Shown one piece after another: positions 54,787 through 64,000 of a stretch of DNA of 64,000 nt. This DNA is from Croceicoccus sp. Ery15. Lineage in GTDB: Bacteria > Pseudomonadota > Alphaproteobacteria > Sphingomonadales > Sphingomonadaceae. The DNA lies in the NCBI RefSeq assembly GCF_020985305.1, contig NZ_CP087588.1:3161501-3225500 (forward strand), written 5' to 3'. Position 1 is the first letter of the stretch. Each line of letters starts with the position of its first letter. Position numbers and translations under genes: made by a program. A model generated the notes under the pieces. The model searched no databases and was not told the DNA's origin. It saw nothing but the letters and a program-made list of their open reading frames with translations.

Positions 54787-55416
54787 CTCTATTCTCCCGT
54801 CGAAACAGATGGTTGCGAATCCCCGTCATAGGAGCCGCATGCACGAACATTAGGGTTGTCGAGTTATTTCAACCATTACCAATCGGAGACAACCCCTTTT
54901 GCCTTGGCGGATCGCTCCACCGGATAGGCAGGGGTAGTTCCTATGCGCGTTTGCCCGAAAGCGTAAGGCGGGCAATCATGTGACGTAGATTGACGTAACA
55001 TGGATTCTGCATTGCCTGACTGCTTCACCCTCGATTCCTGCCTTTATGACAGTGCCTCGGCATCGCATGTGCGGTGTACGATTCGCGCTGTTCGAACAGG
55101 CGGTCTGTGGGGCGATCGCGATTCGGCAGTGAAAGCGGCGCCCTTGCGTTCGGGCATAGTTTCGGCGGGCAAAGCGCCATCTGCGGCGGACGTTGCGGCC
55201 CCAGGCCAACAGTTGAAACGCACGGGTGGCATGGTCGGAAGGCGTGTTTTTCCTAGATTTACCAATGCATTGATTTCATGTTGGCCGGGCGTGTGCATCC
55301 GTTTTGCTGGACAGCAACCCGCGAACGATAGAAACCGCTCCTTTACAGTTAACGCCTATAGCGGCGCGGCATTTGGCCGCGAGGCAGATTGCGGGGCCAG
55401 TATCTCTGCCTTGCGG
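54787..55416. promoter_or_regulatory. 630-base divergent regulatory region of the exopolysaccharide locus
   Basis: No convincing gene: the rightward frame is open from 55000, but its translation has no family pattern. It contains TTGCCCG-N11-CGGGCAA (54951-54975), followed at once by TGACGTAGAT and TGACGTAACA (54981-55000), a direct repeat with exact 10-base period. Such helical phasing suggests cooperative binding of a regulator, possibly the LuxR-type protein encoded nearby. A long untranslated leader of the barrel gene probably occupies the right half. Confidence 0.5.
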
Positions 55417-56796
55417 ATGGGTGGCAAGTATCAAAAGAGTTACGACTTTTGGGGGTCTAAGATCATTCTGAAGAATAGGGAGGGCCAGGCGGCCCGCACG
55501 TTCACTCGCGGTTTCAAACACAGTCTGCGCCGTACGGTGTCGGACCGGAGCCTGTTTTCGCGCCCTGCGGCACGCACCGCTGCCGCCATAGCGGCGGCAG
55601 TTGCGATGCAGACGGCCGCGCATGCGCAGCCGCTCGATGTCGATACGCCCGAAAGCCTGCTGCTGCGTCCGGAGACCGATGGCGTGCGCACAGGCAATGT
55701 GCTGATCCTTCCGCGTATCGAATATGATATCGAACACGACACCAATATCTATAACACCGACAGCTTTGAGGTTGAGGACACGCTTGCCGTCTTTCGCCCG
55801 AGTGTCACGGTAAGGCCCGACCTTGCGCGTCACGAAATCGCGCTTGAGGCCGACGCCATGTTGCGCCGCTATTTCGATACGACAAGCGAGAATTCGGACC
55901 AGTGGGGCGTTGCTGCCCGCGGGCGGCTGGATTTTGCCGAACGTACATCGGCCGATGCCTCGGTGCGCTATGCGCAAAGGATCGAGGCGCGCGGCACTTA
56001 CGGCGACCAGTTCCTGACCGACGAGCCGCTGGCCTATGACGTGTTCGAGGTGCGCGGCGGGCTCCAGCGTACCGGGGGCGTGCTGGAACTGCGCGCTGGC
56101 GGCAATTTTTCCAAGGTGCGCTATGACGATGCCACGCTGGACGGGGTGGAACAGCCCAGCGATTGGCGTGACGAGAATACGCTGGGTGGCTTTGTCCGGG
56201 CAGACTACGAAGTGTCGGGCAAGCTGCGCACTTTTGTCGAGCTGAACGCAAGCCAGATCGATTACCAATCCAGCCCTGACGATACGCCGCGCGACTCGAA
56301 CGGTTATGGCGTTCTCGTCGGCCTGCGGACCGAGGTGTCGGATCTGGTCGATGCCGAAGCGGCCATCGGCTATACGCATCGCAGCTTTGACGATCCTGCG
56401 GTCGAGAATTTCGACGGCTTCAACTTCCGCGTGTCGGGCCGCTGGACGCCTACTCCGCGCTGGCTGTTCGGGCTGGAAGGTGCACGGACTTTCGAACGCT
56501 CGCCGCAAGTGAATGTACCCGCCGTGCTGCAGACGCGCTTGCGTGCCGTCGCACAGCGCAGCCTTGGCCGCCGCATGCTGACGGGATTCGAAGTGACTTA
56601 TGACAACTGGGACTATCAGGGCATCGACCGTGACGAGGCGCGCGTAGGCGGCGAGCTGACGCTGCGCTATCTAATCATCGACGAGATAACGGCCATCGCC
56701 GGTGCGGGCTATCGCAAGCAGACCGGTTCGGGCGTCGATGTCCCGCGCGAATACGAGGGGGCCAGCTTCCGCGTCGGCCTGTCGATAACGCTTTGA
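55417..56796 (+). CDS. Outer-membrane beta-barrel protein of the exopolysaccharide locus
   Basis: About 459 residues. After a long N-terminal segment there is a signal-like Ala-rich helix (AARTAAAIAAAVAMQTAAHAQ). From there on alternating polar and hydrophobic strands dominate, with aromatic girdles, and it ends in a typical barrel terminus (FRVGLSITL). This is the pattern of BBP2_2-type barrels that accompany Wza/Wzc genes in sphingomonads. The ATG at 55417 is the nearest to the signal; the ribosome site is poor, and an AGGGAGGG at about 55477 has no standard start codon after it, so the start is uncertain. It could help export or anchor polymer. Confidence 0.8.
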   Translation: MGGKYQKSYDFWGSKIILKNREGQAARTFTRGFKHSLRRTVSDRSLFSRPAARTAAAIAAAVAMQTAAHAQPLDVDTPESLLLRPETDGVRTGNVLILPRIEYDIEHDTNIYNTDSFEVEDTLAVFRPSVTVRPDLARHEIALEADAMLRRYFDTTSENSDQWGVAARGRLDFAERTSADASVRYAQRIEARGTYGDQFLTDEPLAYDVFEVRGGLQRTGGVLELRAGGNFSKVRYDDATLDGVEQPSDWRDENTLGGFVRADYEVSGKLRTFVELNASQIDYQSSPDDTPRDSNGYGVLVGLRTEVSDLVDAEAAIGYTHRSFDDPAVENFDGFNFRVSGRWTPTPRWLFGLEGARTFERSPQVNVPAVLQTRLRAVAQRSLGRRMLTGFEVTYDNWDYQGIDRDEARVGGELTLRYLIIDEITAIAGAGYRKQTGSGVDVPREYEGASFRVGLSITL

Positions 56797-56866
56797 TCCC
56801 GGCAACCCGCCTTTACGCCACGGCACATGCTGAGGCCTTCCCGAACCGATCAGGTCAGATTGTGGA

Positions 56867-59014
56867 ATGGACATGCCCATGAACGTCTCTCAGCAGATTA
56901 TGCAGCCGGGCATGCCTGGCCGGGCGCTTGTAGAGGTGGGGGACCAGCTTCCCGCTCATACCGACCGTGTCGATATTTCGAAGTCGATCTCTTTCCTGCA
57001 GCGGCATTTCTGGCTGATCGGGGCGGTGATCGCGGCTTGCATGCTGCTTGGCGCGCTCTATTCGGTGCTGGCGGAAAAGACCTATACGGCCACGGCTGTC
57101 ACCAGCCTTGAAACATCGAACGAAGAGCTGATCAACACCGACGGTCAACAGAATAGCGCCGCTCCCGATCTGTCGGCCGCTTTCGTAGAGACGCAGGTGG
57201 AGATTATCTCTTCGCGCGAAATGGCAACGCGTGTCGCAACCGCGCTGGAAATGCTGGAAGGGTTGAGCGCTGCCGATCAGCGCGAGCTTATCGATACTCT
57301 TCAGGAAAACGTCGGCGCGGGCCGAACGGGCGAAAGCTATGCGCTTTCGATCTCTTTCGATGCGCCGACTCCCGAAGATGCGGCCAGGATCGCAAATGAA
57401 TATGCCCGCCAGTTTACCTTGTGGAACGTGCTGGCAACCCAGACCCGCGCGGGCGAGGCCATGGGCACGATCAGCGAGCGGCTGGAGGAATTGCGTGCGC
57501 AGGCACAGGCCGATACCGCGGACCTGCAAAGCTATCGCATCGCCAACGACCTTCTCTCTACATCGGGCAGTTCGCTGACCGAACAGGAAATCTCGAGCTA
57601 TAACCAGGAAGTGACCCGCGCACGCGCCGCTGCTTCCGAAGCACAGGCGCGGCTGAACACGGCCACGGCGCAATTGCGCAGCGGGTCGAGCGGCGAGGAC
57701 GTTGGTGCCGCGCTGGGTTCGGGCGTGATCGGTTCGCTGCGTGCGCAGGAATCGACTCTGGCCGGACAGGTTGCGAATCTGTCGGCCCGCTATGGTCCCA
57801 ATCATCCCGAACTGGTCCGCACCCGCAATGAACTGGACGAGGTTCGCCAGCGCATCCAGGCCGAAATCAACCGCGTCATTTCGAATCTGCGGGCAGAGCG
57901 CGACGTCGCCAACCAGCGCCTCGGTTCGCTGACCGGATCTTTGGGTGCGGCTCAGGCCAAGCTGTCGCGTTCGAACGCGGCCATGGTCGGGCTGAGCGAG
58001 CTGGAGCGCAAGGCCGAGGCATCTCAGGGCCTGTATGAAGCCTATCTCTCGAGCTATAAGCAATTGCTCGCCGCCGAGGGGACCGAACGGCCTAATGCGC
58101 GCATTATTACGCTCGCAGAAGTTCCCGCCAAGCCGAGTGCGCCCAATACGGTGCTGAACATGGCGCTGGCCTTGGTCTTGGGTGTGGGCTTGGGCGTTTT
58201 CGCTGCGATGATCGCCGACGCGACCGCCAAGGGCATTTCCACCCCCGAACAGATCGAGCAGGAGCTGGGCCAGAACTATCTTGCCTCGATCCCGCTGCTT
58301 CAATCGGTGTCAAAGGGTACAAACGGCGTGGGCGCTGTTCTGGAAGAGCCGCGCTCGCCCTTTACCGAGGCGTTCCGGTCGCTGATGATCGCGGTAGAGC
58401 AGCAATGCGATACCCCGCCGCAAGTGATTGCGATTACCTCGACCTTGCCCAAGGAAGGCAAGACGGTCACCTCGACCTGCCTTGCGCAAATGCTGGCGAT
58501 GCAGGGACATCCGACGCTGCTGGTCGATTGCGACTATGTAAAGCGCGGCGTATCGCGCCTTCTGAACCTTTCGGACGAGACGCAGGGCCTGCTTGACGTG
58601 CTGTCGGGCAAGGCAACCCTGTCCGAGGCAATCCGCCACGGCAAGGAAGGCTTGGCCATCCTGCCCATCGTTTCGACCAGCGAACGGGCGGAATCGTTGA
58701 TGAGCGGGCCGGAGTTCGAAGAATTCCTGACCGCGCTGCGGCAGGGTTTTAAATATGTGATCCTCGATCTTCCTCCGGTGCTGCCGATCGCCGCGACCCG
58801 CTCGATCGCGCAATATGCCGATACAACGATCATGTTGGCGCGCTGGCGCAGCACTACCGTTCAGGCGGTGCAGGCTGCGATCCGTCAGCTGCCGCGCGGC
58901 CGGGTGTCGCGTGCGGGGATTGCGCTGACGCAGGTCGATCTGCGCAAGCGGAGCCTGTTTTCCAAGCGTGACCCCAATTTCTATTACAAGGAATACCGGG
59001 AGTATTACGCGTGA
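56867..59014 (+). CDS. Polysaccharide co-polymerase / BY-kinase (Wzc/GumC-like)
   Basis: A 715-residue inner-membrane protein. A Wzz-type domain with helix 1 (49-68) leads to a long coiled-coil periplasmic region (about 200-405) and helix 2 (about 428-450). The cytoplasmic tyrosine kinase has Walker A TLPKEGKTVTS (about 526-536), Walker A' LLVDCDYVKRG (551-561) and Walker B YVILDLPP (630-637). The C-terminus has five tyrosines (NFYYKEYREYYA), the expected autophosphorylation cluster. Walker A' has Cys and Tyr at less usual places. It controls chain length and export with the Wza-like protein. The stop overlaps the next start (GTGA). Confidence 0.93.
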   Translation: MDMPMNVSQQIMQPGMPGRALVEVGDQLPAHTDRVDISKSISFLQRHFWLIGAVIAACMLLGALYSVLAEKTYTATAVTSLETSNEELINTDGQQNSAAPDLSAAFVETQVEIISSREMATRVATALEMLEGLSAADQRELIDTLQENVGAGRTGESYALSISFDAPTPEDAARIANEYARQFTLWNVLATQTRAGEAMGTISERLEELRAQAQADTADLQSYRIANDLLSTSGSSLTEQEISSYNQEVTRARAAASEAQARLNTATAQLRSGSSGEDVGAALGSGVIGSLRAQESTLAGQVANLSARYGPNHPELVRTRNELDEVRQRIQAEINRVISNLRAERDVANQRLGSLTGSLGAAQAKLSRSNAAMVGLSELERKAEASQGLYEAYLSSYKQLLAAEGTERPNARIITLAEVPAKPSAPNTVLNMALALVLGVGLGVFAAMIADATAKGISTPEQIEQELGQNYLASIPLLQSVSKGTNGVGAVLEEPRSPFTEAFRSLMIAVEQQCDTPPQVIAITSTLPKEGKTVTSTCLAQMLAMQGHPTLLVDCDYVKRGVSRLLNLSDETQGLLDVLSGKATLSEAIRHGKEGLAILPIVSTSERAESLMSGPEFEEFLTALRQGFKYVILDLPPVLPIAATRSIAQYADTTIMLARWRSTTVQAVQAAIRQLPRGRVSRAGIALTQVDLRKRSLFSKRDPNFYYKEYREYYA

Positions 59015-60159
59015 ATGCGGTCCAACCCGTAACATTCCACCGCGGTGACGATGCGCCCCGGCCGCGCTTTTCGGTGCCGCGCGTTGCCATCGTTCACTAT
59101 TGGCTGGTATCCATGCGCGGCGGGGAACGCGTGCTCGAACGGCTGTTGCGCCTGTTCCCGCAGGCCGACATATTTACCCACGTCTATGATCCGGCGAAAA
59201 TGTCCAACGCCATCAACGAGGCGAAGGTCACGACCAGCTTCATCAACAAGATGCCGATGAGCCGGAAGTGGTATCAGTATTACCTGCCGCTGATGCCCAT
59301 GGCGCTGGAGCAGTTCGATCTGAACGGTTACGATCTGATCATTTCGTCGGAAAGCGGTCCGGCCAAGGGCGTGATCACCGATCCGACAAGCCATCACATG
59401 TGCTATTGCCACTCGCCCATGCGCTATTTGTGGGACCATTATCACCAGTATCGCAAGGGCGCGAACCCGCTGGCGCGGGCGGCGATGCCGATGATGTATC
59501 ACAAATTGCGCGAATGGGACGTATCGTCCAGCGCGCGGGTCGATAACTTCGTCGCCAATTCCAATTTCATCCGCCAGCGCATCATGAAGAACTGGCGGCG
59601 TGAGGCGGATGTCGTCCATCCGCCGGTGGAAACGAACCTGTTCACGGCCTCGACCGAAATTGACGATCATTATCTGTGGGTCGGCCAGATGGTCCCCTAC
59701 AAGCGGCCCGATCTGGCCGTTGCCGCATTCAATGCCAGTGGCAAGCCGTTGTTGATGGTGGGCACCGGCGGGATGGAAAAGCATCTGAAAAAGATCGCCA
59801 AGGCGAACATCAAATTTGTCGACCGCCTGAATTTCGACGAGCTGCGCCGCGCCTATGCGCGCGCGCGCGCGCTGGTGTTCACCGCGGAAGAGGATTTCGG
59901 GATTGTTCCGGTCGAGGCCATGGCGTCGGGCCGTCCCGTTTTGGGGTTCGGTCGCGGCGGCATTCTCGACAGCGTGGTGCATAACCACACCGGCATCTTC
60001 TTCGACCGGCAGACGCCCGAATCGCTGGCCGCCGGGATCGAGGAGATGGAGAACTGGCTGCCCCATTTCAATCCGTCCGACGCCGTCAGCCACGCGCAAA
60101 ACTTCGCGCCGGAACGGTTCGACCAGCAGATCCGGCAACTGACCAAGCAATATAGCTGA
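59011..60159 (+). CDS. GT4-family glycosyltransferase
   Basis: A 382-residue enzyme of GT-B fold. The N-terminal domain has IVHYWLVSMRGGERVLERL (nucleotide/acceptor region) and DLIISSESGPAKGV. The C-terminal domain has VGQMVPYKRPDLAVAAF and EEDFGIVPVEAMASGRPVLGFGRGG, the E-x7-E motif of retaining GT4 enzymes. It likely adds a sugar to the lipid-linked repeat unit of the exopolysaccharide; the sugar is unknown. The GTG start overlaps the kinase stop by four bases, so translation is coupled. Confidence 0.92.
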   Translation: MNAVQPVTFHRGDDAPRPRFSVPRVAIVHYWLVSMRGGERVLERLLRLFPQADIFTHVYDPAKMSNAINEAKVTTSFINKMPMSRKWYQYYLPLMPMALEQFDLNGYDLIISSESGPAKGVITDPTSHHMCYCHSPMRYLWDHYHQYRKGANPLARAAMPMMYHKLREWDVSSSARVDNFVANSNFIRQRIMKNWRREADVVHPPVETNLFTASTEIDDHYLWVGQMVPYKRPDLAVAAFNASGKPLLMVGTGGMEKHLKKIAKANIKFVDRLNFDELRRAYARARALVFTAEEDFGIVPVEAMASGRPVLGFGRGGILDSVVHNHTGIFFDRQTPESLAAGIEEMENWLPHFNPSDAVSHAQNFAPERFDQQIRQLTKQYS

Positions 60160-60280
60160 TGCGAGCGTACCCCGCTTGCGCTAGGCTTGGCACTGGCTCG
60201 GGCGCGCCTTGTGTGCGGCGGCAAACAACGCAAAACCGTCCGACAGGGGGACGGACCATGGGGAATGGCGCGGATCCTTC

Positions 60281-61750
60281 ATGACGGTAACGTTCATCGG
60301 GTTGATCATGGCCGCCATCGGCCTGCTGCTGCTTATTCGCGGATCGCTGGCGGGCATGCTGGCTTTTCTGATGCTGTCGGGCATGATGGGCGGCTCTGCG
60401 GCGATCATCTTAACGGCGGTGGGTGGTTCATCCATCCCGCCAGCCCAGTTTGCGCTGGCCTTTATCTGGCTGCGCATGGTGATCCCAGGCAGTCGATTTC
60501 TCGACTCGCTCGGCCCCGCGTTTAAGGAAAATCTCTGGCTGATCGTTTTCGTCGTTTACGGTCTGGTGATTGCTTATGTCGGGCCGCGCCTTTTTGCGGG
60601 GCAGATCAATGTTACGCCGCTGCGATTCGAAGGGGGTGACGGCGGTCTTTTCGATACATCGCCGCTGATGCCGACATCGCAGAACATGACCGCGTCGGTC
60701 TATCTGATCGGCGCATTACTGACGGCGGTGGCCACCTATGTCGCCTGTATCTATCGTGGCGGCGCCAATGCACTGGTCAAGACTGCAGTGGTGATCGCAT
60801 GGTTCCATTCGATTACGGGCATTATGGGGGCGGTCGGGCGCGGCACTCCGATTGAAACCTTCTTCACACTGCTGCGCAACGCCAATTACACCCAGCATAA
60901 TCAAGCCTATGAGGGGTTCATCCGCATCAACGGCATCTTCCCCGAACCGTCGTCATGGGCCGCCTTTGCCTTTTCGTGGTTCGTGTTTCTGGCAGAATGC
61001 TGGTATCGCTCGATCGAGCCAAAGGCGACGGGTCGCGCGGCATTGCTGCTGGGGCTGGTGATGTTCTTCTCCACCTCTTCTTCTGCCTATGTCGGGCTGG
61101 GCGGTTACGCGCTGTTCTTCGCGGCGCGAATTGCGCTGTTCCCCACACTTGCCAGCCATTCGCGCATCAAGGAGGCGGCGATCATCGGGCTGGCCGGCGC
61201 GGTGCTAACGGCGATCCTGCTGGCCGCACTGCCAGCCTTTACCGAAGCGATCGGCGAGATGATCGACGACATGCTATTTGCCAAGGCCGATAGCGAATCC
61301 GGACGCCAGCGCTTGTTCTGGGCGCTGCAGGGCCTGGACAGTTTCGTTGTTTCATGGGGCCTAGGCATCGGGCCGGGCAGTTTCCGATCATCCAGCCTTG
61401 CGACGGCCATTATCGGTTCGTGCGGCGTGATCGGTGTGGTCAGCTTTGTGGCTTATCTGCTGGCGGTATTCGAACCGCGACGCGGTTCTTCATGGGGTGC
61501 GTCGGGGTCGCTTGCTGCACGACTTGGCGGGGCGGCGGCGACCGCGGCGGTGGTCTCGCAAATTCCTTCGCTGGTCGCAGCGCCTTCGCCAGTGCCGACA
61601 GGGGAATTCGCCATTCTTGCTGGCGCGGCGCTGGCATTGCGGCGCGTGAAGCCGCGCAACATGCAGCAAGGTGGCGACGGCGAGGCGGATGCCGGAATCG
61701 AGGTGGAGGAATTACCTCCCCTCCGTCGCGGCTGGCGTATCAGCGAGTAG
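60281..61750 (+). CDS. O-antigen polymerase-like (Wzy-type) membrane protein
   Basis: A 489-residue protein with about ten to twelve predicted helices and a large periplasmic loop around INVTPLRFEGGDGGLF. NGIFPEPSSWAAFAFSWFVF and the late SWGLGIGPGSFRSSS segment fit the Wzy/O-antigen ligase superfamily, where a GxGxGSF-like turn is common. It probably polymerises repeat units in the periplasm. The ATG at 60281 is preferred; a GTG at 60209 would add a soluble Cys-rich stretch with no support. The C-terminal 50 residues are cytoplasmic and acidic. Confidence 0.85.
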   Translation: MTVTFIGLIMAAIGLLLLIRGSLAGMLAFLMLSGMMGGSAAIILTAVGGSSIPPAQFALAFIWLRMVIPGSRFLDSLGPAFKENLWLIVFVVYGLVIAYVGPRLFAGQINVTPLRFEGGDGGLFDTSPLMPTSQNMTASVYLIGALLTAVATYVACIYRGGANALVKTAVVIAWFHSITGIMGAVGRGTPIETFFTLLRNANYTQHNQAYEGFIRINGIFPEPSSWAAFAFSWFVFLAECWYRSIEPKATGRAALLLGLVMFFSTSSSAYVGLGGYALFFAARIALFPTLASHSRIKEAAIIGLAGAVLTAILLAALPAFTEAIGEMIDDMLFAKADSESGRQRLFWALQGLDSFVVSWGLGIGPGSFRSSSLATAIIGSCGVIGVVSFVAYLLAVFEPRRGSSWGASGSLAARLGGAAATAAVVSQIPSLVAAPSPVPTGEFAILAGAALALRRVKPRNMQQGGDGEADAGIEVEELPPLRRGWRISE

Positions 61751-61852
61751 CAGGTAAATAAGCGGCTTCGCGCCATTCAGTTGAATCGCCGGAAGAATTT
61801 GCGCGGGGCCGTTGAGGCCGCCGCGCGCATTGCCGGGATCAATTCGCCGGGA

Positions 61853-62176
61853 TCAATGGACGGCGTCGTCGCTGTCGATGCTGTCTGCCATAGAGCGGAG
61901 GAGGTCGGGCAGGACATCGCGCATGCCCAGCATGTCATAGAAATTCACTGTCGCACCCAGCATGGCCATGCCTATTGCTTCAGGGCGGAATCCGCTGCTG
62001 ATCAGCAGGCGATACCCGTCCAGCATGCGCTTTGACACATGGGCGAACGCTTCGAACGGCGGAGTGCCGCCATCGCCTTGCGGATCGGGAAGGAAAGGCA
62101 GAGCGGGGGTGCCGTCTTCGTCGTCCAAATTCCATCCTTCCTGCATCAGACCCGCTTTCAAATTGTGATCGAACAT
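61853..62176 (-). CDS. Small protein of unknown function in the exopolysaccharide locus
   Basis: A 107-residue acidic, soluble protein: MFDHNLKAGLMQEGWNLDDEDG..., a Pro/Gly-rich segment, then helices EAFAHVSKRMLDGYRLLISSGFRPEAIGMAMLGATVNFYDMLG. The amino-acid pattern looks coding and the ATG has AGAGG upstream, but I recognise no family. It is antiparallel to the surrounding polymerase and flippase genes. The regular helices suggest an adaptor or regulator. Confidence 0.65.
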   Translation of the reverse strand: MFDHNLKAGLMQEGWNLDDEDGTPALPFLPDPQGDGGTPPFEAFAHVSKRMLDGYRLLISSGFRPEAIGMAMLGATVNFYDMLGMRDVLPDLLRSMADSIDSDDAVH

Positions 62177-62649
62177 ATGCCGTCGCCTCTTGTGGCCGTG
62201 ATTGGAAATGTTCCGCGATGACACATCCTGCGCCAATCTAGCCGATGCAATTGACATGAAAAGTATCCCTATCCGTGCGCGCACCCTATGACTCGAAATC
62301 GATGGCCGAAGTCCGAAAGGCTAGAGAAACACCGCATTCCTGCCCTTCCCGTTGGACAGGAGGCAATTTCCCGACAGGATTATCAGGGTTTGTCAGAAAC
62401 ATGCGGGTCGGTCGCAAAACGGTGCAACGATCGCGGCAGGTGCTAAATCGGGGTATGCCGCGAATAGATTATGGCCGAACCTGCCCCCTTGGCGCATGGT
62501 CGCGGCGGATTTCCCGGCATTCTGGCGCTGCGCGCTTTTTCACTGCGCATTAGATGTGCCAATTTGAAATCAAACCGGCAAAGCCGTTTCATGGCTGTAA
62601 TCTATGTTATTGAATTCGGAACAATACCGATGAGAGTCGCTCTACACTA
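62177..62649. other. 473-base intergenic region before the flippase gene
   Basis: No gene I can support. It holds the divergent promoters for the small leftward gene and the flippase. Near 62572-62589 a short AAACCGGC-AA-AGCCGTTT hairpin occurs in a more AT-rich stretch that runs up to the flippase ATG. An AGGAGG at about 62360 has no start codon at useful distance. Confidence 0.4.
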
Positions 62650-64000
62650 ATGCTAGCCCGCAAAGTCTTCGCATCCTCGGCATTTCTGACCGGCAGCCGG
62701 TTTCTGGGTCGTGGCCTGGATATTCTGGCTGCGCTGGTCATGGCGCGTTTCCTGTCGCCCGCCGATTTCGGTGTGGTGACAATCGGCCTTGCCGCGCTGA
62801 TGGTGCTTGAATCCTTTACCGAATTGCCGGTTGAGGATGCGCTGCTGCGGGAAAAGCAGCTGCTGCGCGAGGATGTCGACACGGCCTTCACCCTGTCGGC
62901 GCTGCGCGGACTGGGCGTGGGCGCCCTGTTGTGCGCGGCGGCAGTGCCGCTGGCGATGATCTATGACGATAACCGGCTGGTGCTTCTGATCGCCCTTTTG
63001 GGCATCGCGCCGGTCGCGCGCGGCTTGCGAAGCCCGATGATGGTCGCCTTTGCGCGGGAGGTGAATTACAAGCCCGCAGCGACGATCGACGCGATTTGTC
63101 GCATCACCTCGTTTGTATTGGCGGTCGCGTGTGCCTGGTATACGCAATCCTATCTTTCGCTGGTGCTGCTGTCGGTCACGCCGCAAATTATCGAGATGAT
63201 CGCCACCCATGTGCTGGCGCCCTATCGCCCGCATTTCACATTGCGCAAGATGCGTTTCATCCTGTCATTCGCGGGACAGGTCACGATCTCTCGCGTTATG
63301 GCGACCATCTCGACAGAGGGCGACCGGTTTATCGTGGGTGGCTTTGTCGGCAAGGCTGCGCTGGGCTTCTTTTCGATGGGTCGCAGTGTTGCGACGACGG
63401 CAAGCTGGTCGATGGCCATGCCCCTGCTGGCGGTGATGTATCCCGGCCTGGCGCAGATCAGGGAAGAACCTGCGCGCTTCCGGCGCAGCTATCTGCGCGG
63501 GCAGGCGATGGTTGTGTTCGCGATCCTGCCGCTGTCGCTGGCGCTGGCCGTATTGGCCGAACCGCTGGTGCGGCTGGGGCTGGGCGAGGAATGGCTGCCG
63601 GTCGTGCCTGTGATGCAGGCAATTTCAATATTGAACGCGGCGGCGACCTTTTCGATGCCGGCCCATTCGCTGGCCATGGCGACCGGCGAGATACGGCAAA
63701 TGATCTGGCGCGAGTTCGCGACCCTGATTGTTTCGATACCGGCCGTGACGTTCGGCGCGATCCATTACGGATTGATTGGCGCGGTGATGGGGCGCGTGCT
63801 GGCAGGGCTGGTACATACTGCGATGAGCCTGCAGATGGTGTCGCGTCTTGCCGATGTCAGTATTGGCACGCAACTCGCGAACCCGTGGCGATCGGTATTG
63901 TCGAGCGCGGTATTCGCCGCCACGCTCTATATCGTTTCGAACGGAATGCCCGGCGACAGCTGGATCGAACTGGTCGTGCAACTGGGCGTGGCGGGCATTG
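62650..64000 (+). CDS. Polysaccharide flippase (Wzx/WzxC-like), 3' truncated by window
   Basis: At least 450 residues, open to the window edge. It starts MLARKVFASSAFLTGSRFLGRG and continues LVMARFLSPADFGVVTIGLAALM, the standard opening of MOP-superfamily lipopolysaccharide flippases. Further signatures are the internal cytoplasmic loop SFAGQVTISRVMATISTEGDRFIVGGFVG and ALGFFSMGRSVATTASW. About a dozen helices are visible. It moves lipid-linked repeat units across the inner membrane. With the polymerase, BY-kinase and Wza-like protein it completes a Wzx/Wzy-type pathway. Confidence 0.88.
   Translation, partial: MLARKVFASSAFLTGSRFLGRGLDILAALVMARFLSPADFGVVTIGLAALMVLESFTELPVEDALLREKQLLREDVDTAFTLSALRGLGVGALLCAAAVPLAMIYDDNRLVLLIALLGIAPVARGLRSPMMVAFAREVNYKPAATIDAICRITSFVLAVACAWYTQSYLSLVLLSVTPQIIEMIATHVLAPYRPHFTLRKMRFILSFAGQVTISRVMATISTEGDRFIVGGFVGKAALGFFSMGRSVATTASWSMAMPLLAVMYPGLAQIREEPARFRRSYLRGQAMVVFAILPLSLALAVLAEPLVRLGLGEEWLPVVPVMQAISILNAAATFSMPAHSLAMATGEIRQMIWREFATLIVSIPAVTFGAIHYGLIGAVMGRVLAGLVHTAMSLQMVSRLADVSIGTQLANPWRSVLSSAVFAATLYIVSNGMPGDSWIELVVQLGVAGI

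Noticed and set aside
55000..55416. N-terminal extension of the outer-membrane barrel gene
   Set aside because: The translation has Cys- and Arg-rich noise with no family pattern, and a signal sequence is found only further downstream.
62275..62553. Short plus-strand frames in the gap before the flippase gene
   Set aside because: No ribosome site at proper distance, Arg/Ser-rich translation, and no recognisable pattern.

Overview
The window is GC-rich, densely coded chromosomal DNA from an alphaproteobacterium, most likely a member of the Sphingomonadales (Erythrobacteraceae/Sphingomonadaceae type). This is inferred from HWE-type histidine kinases, a short glutamyl-tRNA synthetase with a KLSKR loop, a biliverdin phytochrome operon, a Tat-type Rieske protein followed by cytochrome b and c1, and a Wza/Wzc-type exopolysaccharide locus. 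I see no insertion sequence, integrase, prophage or CRISPR array. Most genes are housekeeping or widespread accessory genes.

Layout. 1-10.8 kb: the end of an OmpR response regulator with its kinase, a large imperfect palindrome, a HerA-like ATPase, a CHASE3-HWE kinase, an MscS channel, a bacterial Cdc48, a candidate small RNA, a lipoprotein and agmatine deiminase. 10.8-15 kb: a translationally coupled leftward operon of host-attachment protein, heme oxygenase, bacteriophytochrome kinase-receiver and a papain-like secreted protein. 15-20.5 kb: groES-groEL under CIRCE, a MATE pump, rplJ-rplL and a DUF202 protein. 20.7-21.7 kb: a small-peptide/DUF2975/Xre-type cassette with repeated AT-rich dyads upstream. 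21.8-30.8 kb: rpoB-rpoC with a clear promoter and terminator, transcribed away from rplJL.

30.9-45.7 kb: a GGDEF-EAL protein, NAD synthase, gltX, an MlaA-type lipoprotein, glnD, lgt, a MidA-type methyltransferase and the cytochrome bc1 operon. 45.8-53.2 kb: tRNA-Gly(TCC), a dicarboxylate/amino-acid symporter, an IMPACT-domain protein, dapE, an M14 carboxypeptidase, a DUF4136 lipoprotein, a zinc-ribbon membrane protein and a SleB-type cell wall hydrolase. 53.3-64 kb: an exopolysaccharide locus with an atypical NarL/LuxR-type regulator, Wza-like export protein, outer-membrane barrel, Wzc-like BY-kinase, GT4 glycosyltransferase, Wzy-like polymerase, a small conserved-looking protein and the start of a Wzx-like flippase that runs off the window.

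How the genes may work together. The light module makes its own chromophore (heme oxygenase yields biliverdin) next to the phytochrome that binds it, and a possible general-stress (EcfG-like) promoter lies in front. The exopolysaccharide genes form a nearly complete Wzx/Wzy-type export pathway. The regulator beside them lacks the receiver acidic pair, so it may not be controlled by ordinary phosphorylation. The least explained signals are the candidate small RNA at about 9032-9096, the 1.91-2.17 kb palindrome, the peptide/DUF2975/HTH cassette with its operators, and the helically phased TGACGTA repeat in the exopolysaccharide divergent region.
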